Assembly (NCBI GenBank): GCA_016870915.1
Contig: VFZY01000052.1
Span: forward strand, 1-32,627
Source of the DNA: Acidobacteriota bacterium
GTDB lineage: Bacteria > Acidobacteriota > Terriglobia > Bryobacterales > Bryobacteraceae
Reading direction: 5' to 3'
Length of the DNA: 32,627 nucleotides
The translations under genes and the position numbers were made by a program. Each line of letters starts with the position of its first letter. The first letter of the stretch is position 1. The notes under the pieces are model-generated. The model had not been told where the DNA came from. It did not search any database and was given only the letters and a program-made list of their open reading frames with translations. Below are positions 32,336-32,627 of the stretch, piece after piece.

Positions 32336-32627
32336 ATGGGTGACAAACAAAACCAGCCCTTTCAGCTCTCGTTCAACGGCCTTCTCAAGATCGACTTCCA
32401 GGGATCGCGCGTTACTTCCGATGGTGGTCTGATCCTGGTGCGTGAGTTGGATGAACGGCTGGGCTTCGGTGCTCTCATTGCCCAACACCTGACTGACTCA
32501 CGGCGCGGCAAGAATACCCAGCTTCCGCTGGCGGACCTACTGCGCCAGTCCGTCTACAGCCGGATTGCCGGCTACGAGGATGTCAACGATGCCGAGCGGC
32601 TCTCGCAGGATCCAACCTTCCGGCTGA
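32336..32627 (+). CDS. IS1380-like family transposase, N-terminal part (cut by window edge)
   Basis: The second copy of the transposase start, base-identical to the left one: 97 codons from the ATG at 32336, with GGAGG ten bases upstream and no stop before the window ends. The motifs are the TSDGGLILVRELDERLG segment and GYEDVNDAERL. It is transcribed divergently from the adjacent receptor. Whether the full gene is intact cannot be seen. Confidence 0.85.
   Translation, partial: MGDKQNQPFQLSFNGLLKIDFQGSRVTSDGGLILVRELDERLGFGALIAQHLTDSRRGKNTQLPLADLLRQSVYSRIAGYEDVNDAERLSQDPTFRL

Larger units (their letters stand above)
32227..32627 (+). mobile_element. 5' end of an IS1380-like insertion sequence, right copy
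   Basis: Exact reverse complement of 1-401. Here the IS points away from the receptor gene and its tip replaces the receptor's promoter and first codons. The leader contains an inverted repeat AGGGGT/ACCCCT (32292-32297 and 32313-32318). The rest of the IS is outside the window. Some IS1380 elements, such as ISEcp1, drive neighbouring genes from an end-located outward promoter. A weak candidate on the minus strand (TTCGCT, 17 bases, GATATT) is present, but I would not rely on it. Confidence 0.85.

Noticed and set aside
1-32627. Circular plasmid or phage
   Set aside because: Terminal repeats are inverted, not direct; there are no replication, partition or structural genes; the content is typical chromosomal acidobacterial genes.
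1-32627. CRISPR arrays, tRNA, rRNA or riboswitches
   Set aside because: No regularly spaced direct repeats, no cloverleaf-like or rRNA-like segments, and gaps are too short for known riboswitches.

Overview
This window looks like one chromosomal contig from a high-GC member of the Acidobacteriota, most likely the Bryobacterales / Solibacter group. This is inferred from the gene families, not from a marker gene. The families are very large Oar-type TonB-dependent receptors with an N-terminal carboxypeptidase-regulatory-like domain, a DUF1592 multi-domain cytochrome-like protein paired with a DUF1552 protein, an acidobacterial-type SpoIVB/S55 protein, and many secreted hydrolases. I see no rRNA, tRNA, CRISPR array, phage or plasmid replication gene. 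Coding density is very high, and no internal gap exceeds about 110 bases.

Both ends are the same 401-base sequence in opposite orientation (1-401 and 32227-32627). Each is the 5' end of an IS1380-like insertion sequence, with a transposase N-terminus that runs off the window. The left copy cuts a TonB-dependent receptor after 395 codons. The right copy abuts the extreme 5' end of a second, otherwise complete receptor and supplies its new start region. The simplest explanation is that assembly stopped inside a multicopy IS.

Layout between the ISs: (1) 402-14295, minus strand: M14 peptidase, PhoD-like phosphatase, M20 peptidase, sialidase-like protein, VapBC-type antitoxin and toxin, DUF1592 cytochrome-like protein, DUF1552 protein, truncated receptor. 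(2) 14383-16376, plus: AI-2E/PerM-family permease and a degenerate HupE/UreJ-like membrane protein. (3) 16363-21207, minus: S55 protein, beta-propeller protein, esterase. (4) 21290-26207, plus: parvulin PPIase, formylglycine-generating enzyme (FGE), GH88/GH105-like hydrolase, small ECF-like sigma factor and anti-sigma factor, with 4-base overlaps at the first three junctions. (5) 26204-32281, minus: complete receptor, strong intrinsic terminator, ACS-type MFS transporter, beta-propeller protein.

The content fits a polymer-scavenging lifestyle. Surface receptors import oligomers, and exported peptidases, a phosphatase, a sialidase-like protein and a glycosidase degrade polymers. FGE would activate sulfatases encoded elsewhere, and an MFS carrier would take up small organic anions. 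The most interesting unexplained features are these: TANNNT boxes 6-9 bases upstream of start codons at seven genes, suggesting leaderless mRNAs; the PPIase-FGE-glycosidase-sigma-anti-sigma chain; the IS-generated receptor N-terminus; a HupE-like protein without its histidines; and an anti-sigma factor with two zinc-finger domains.
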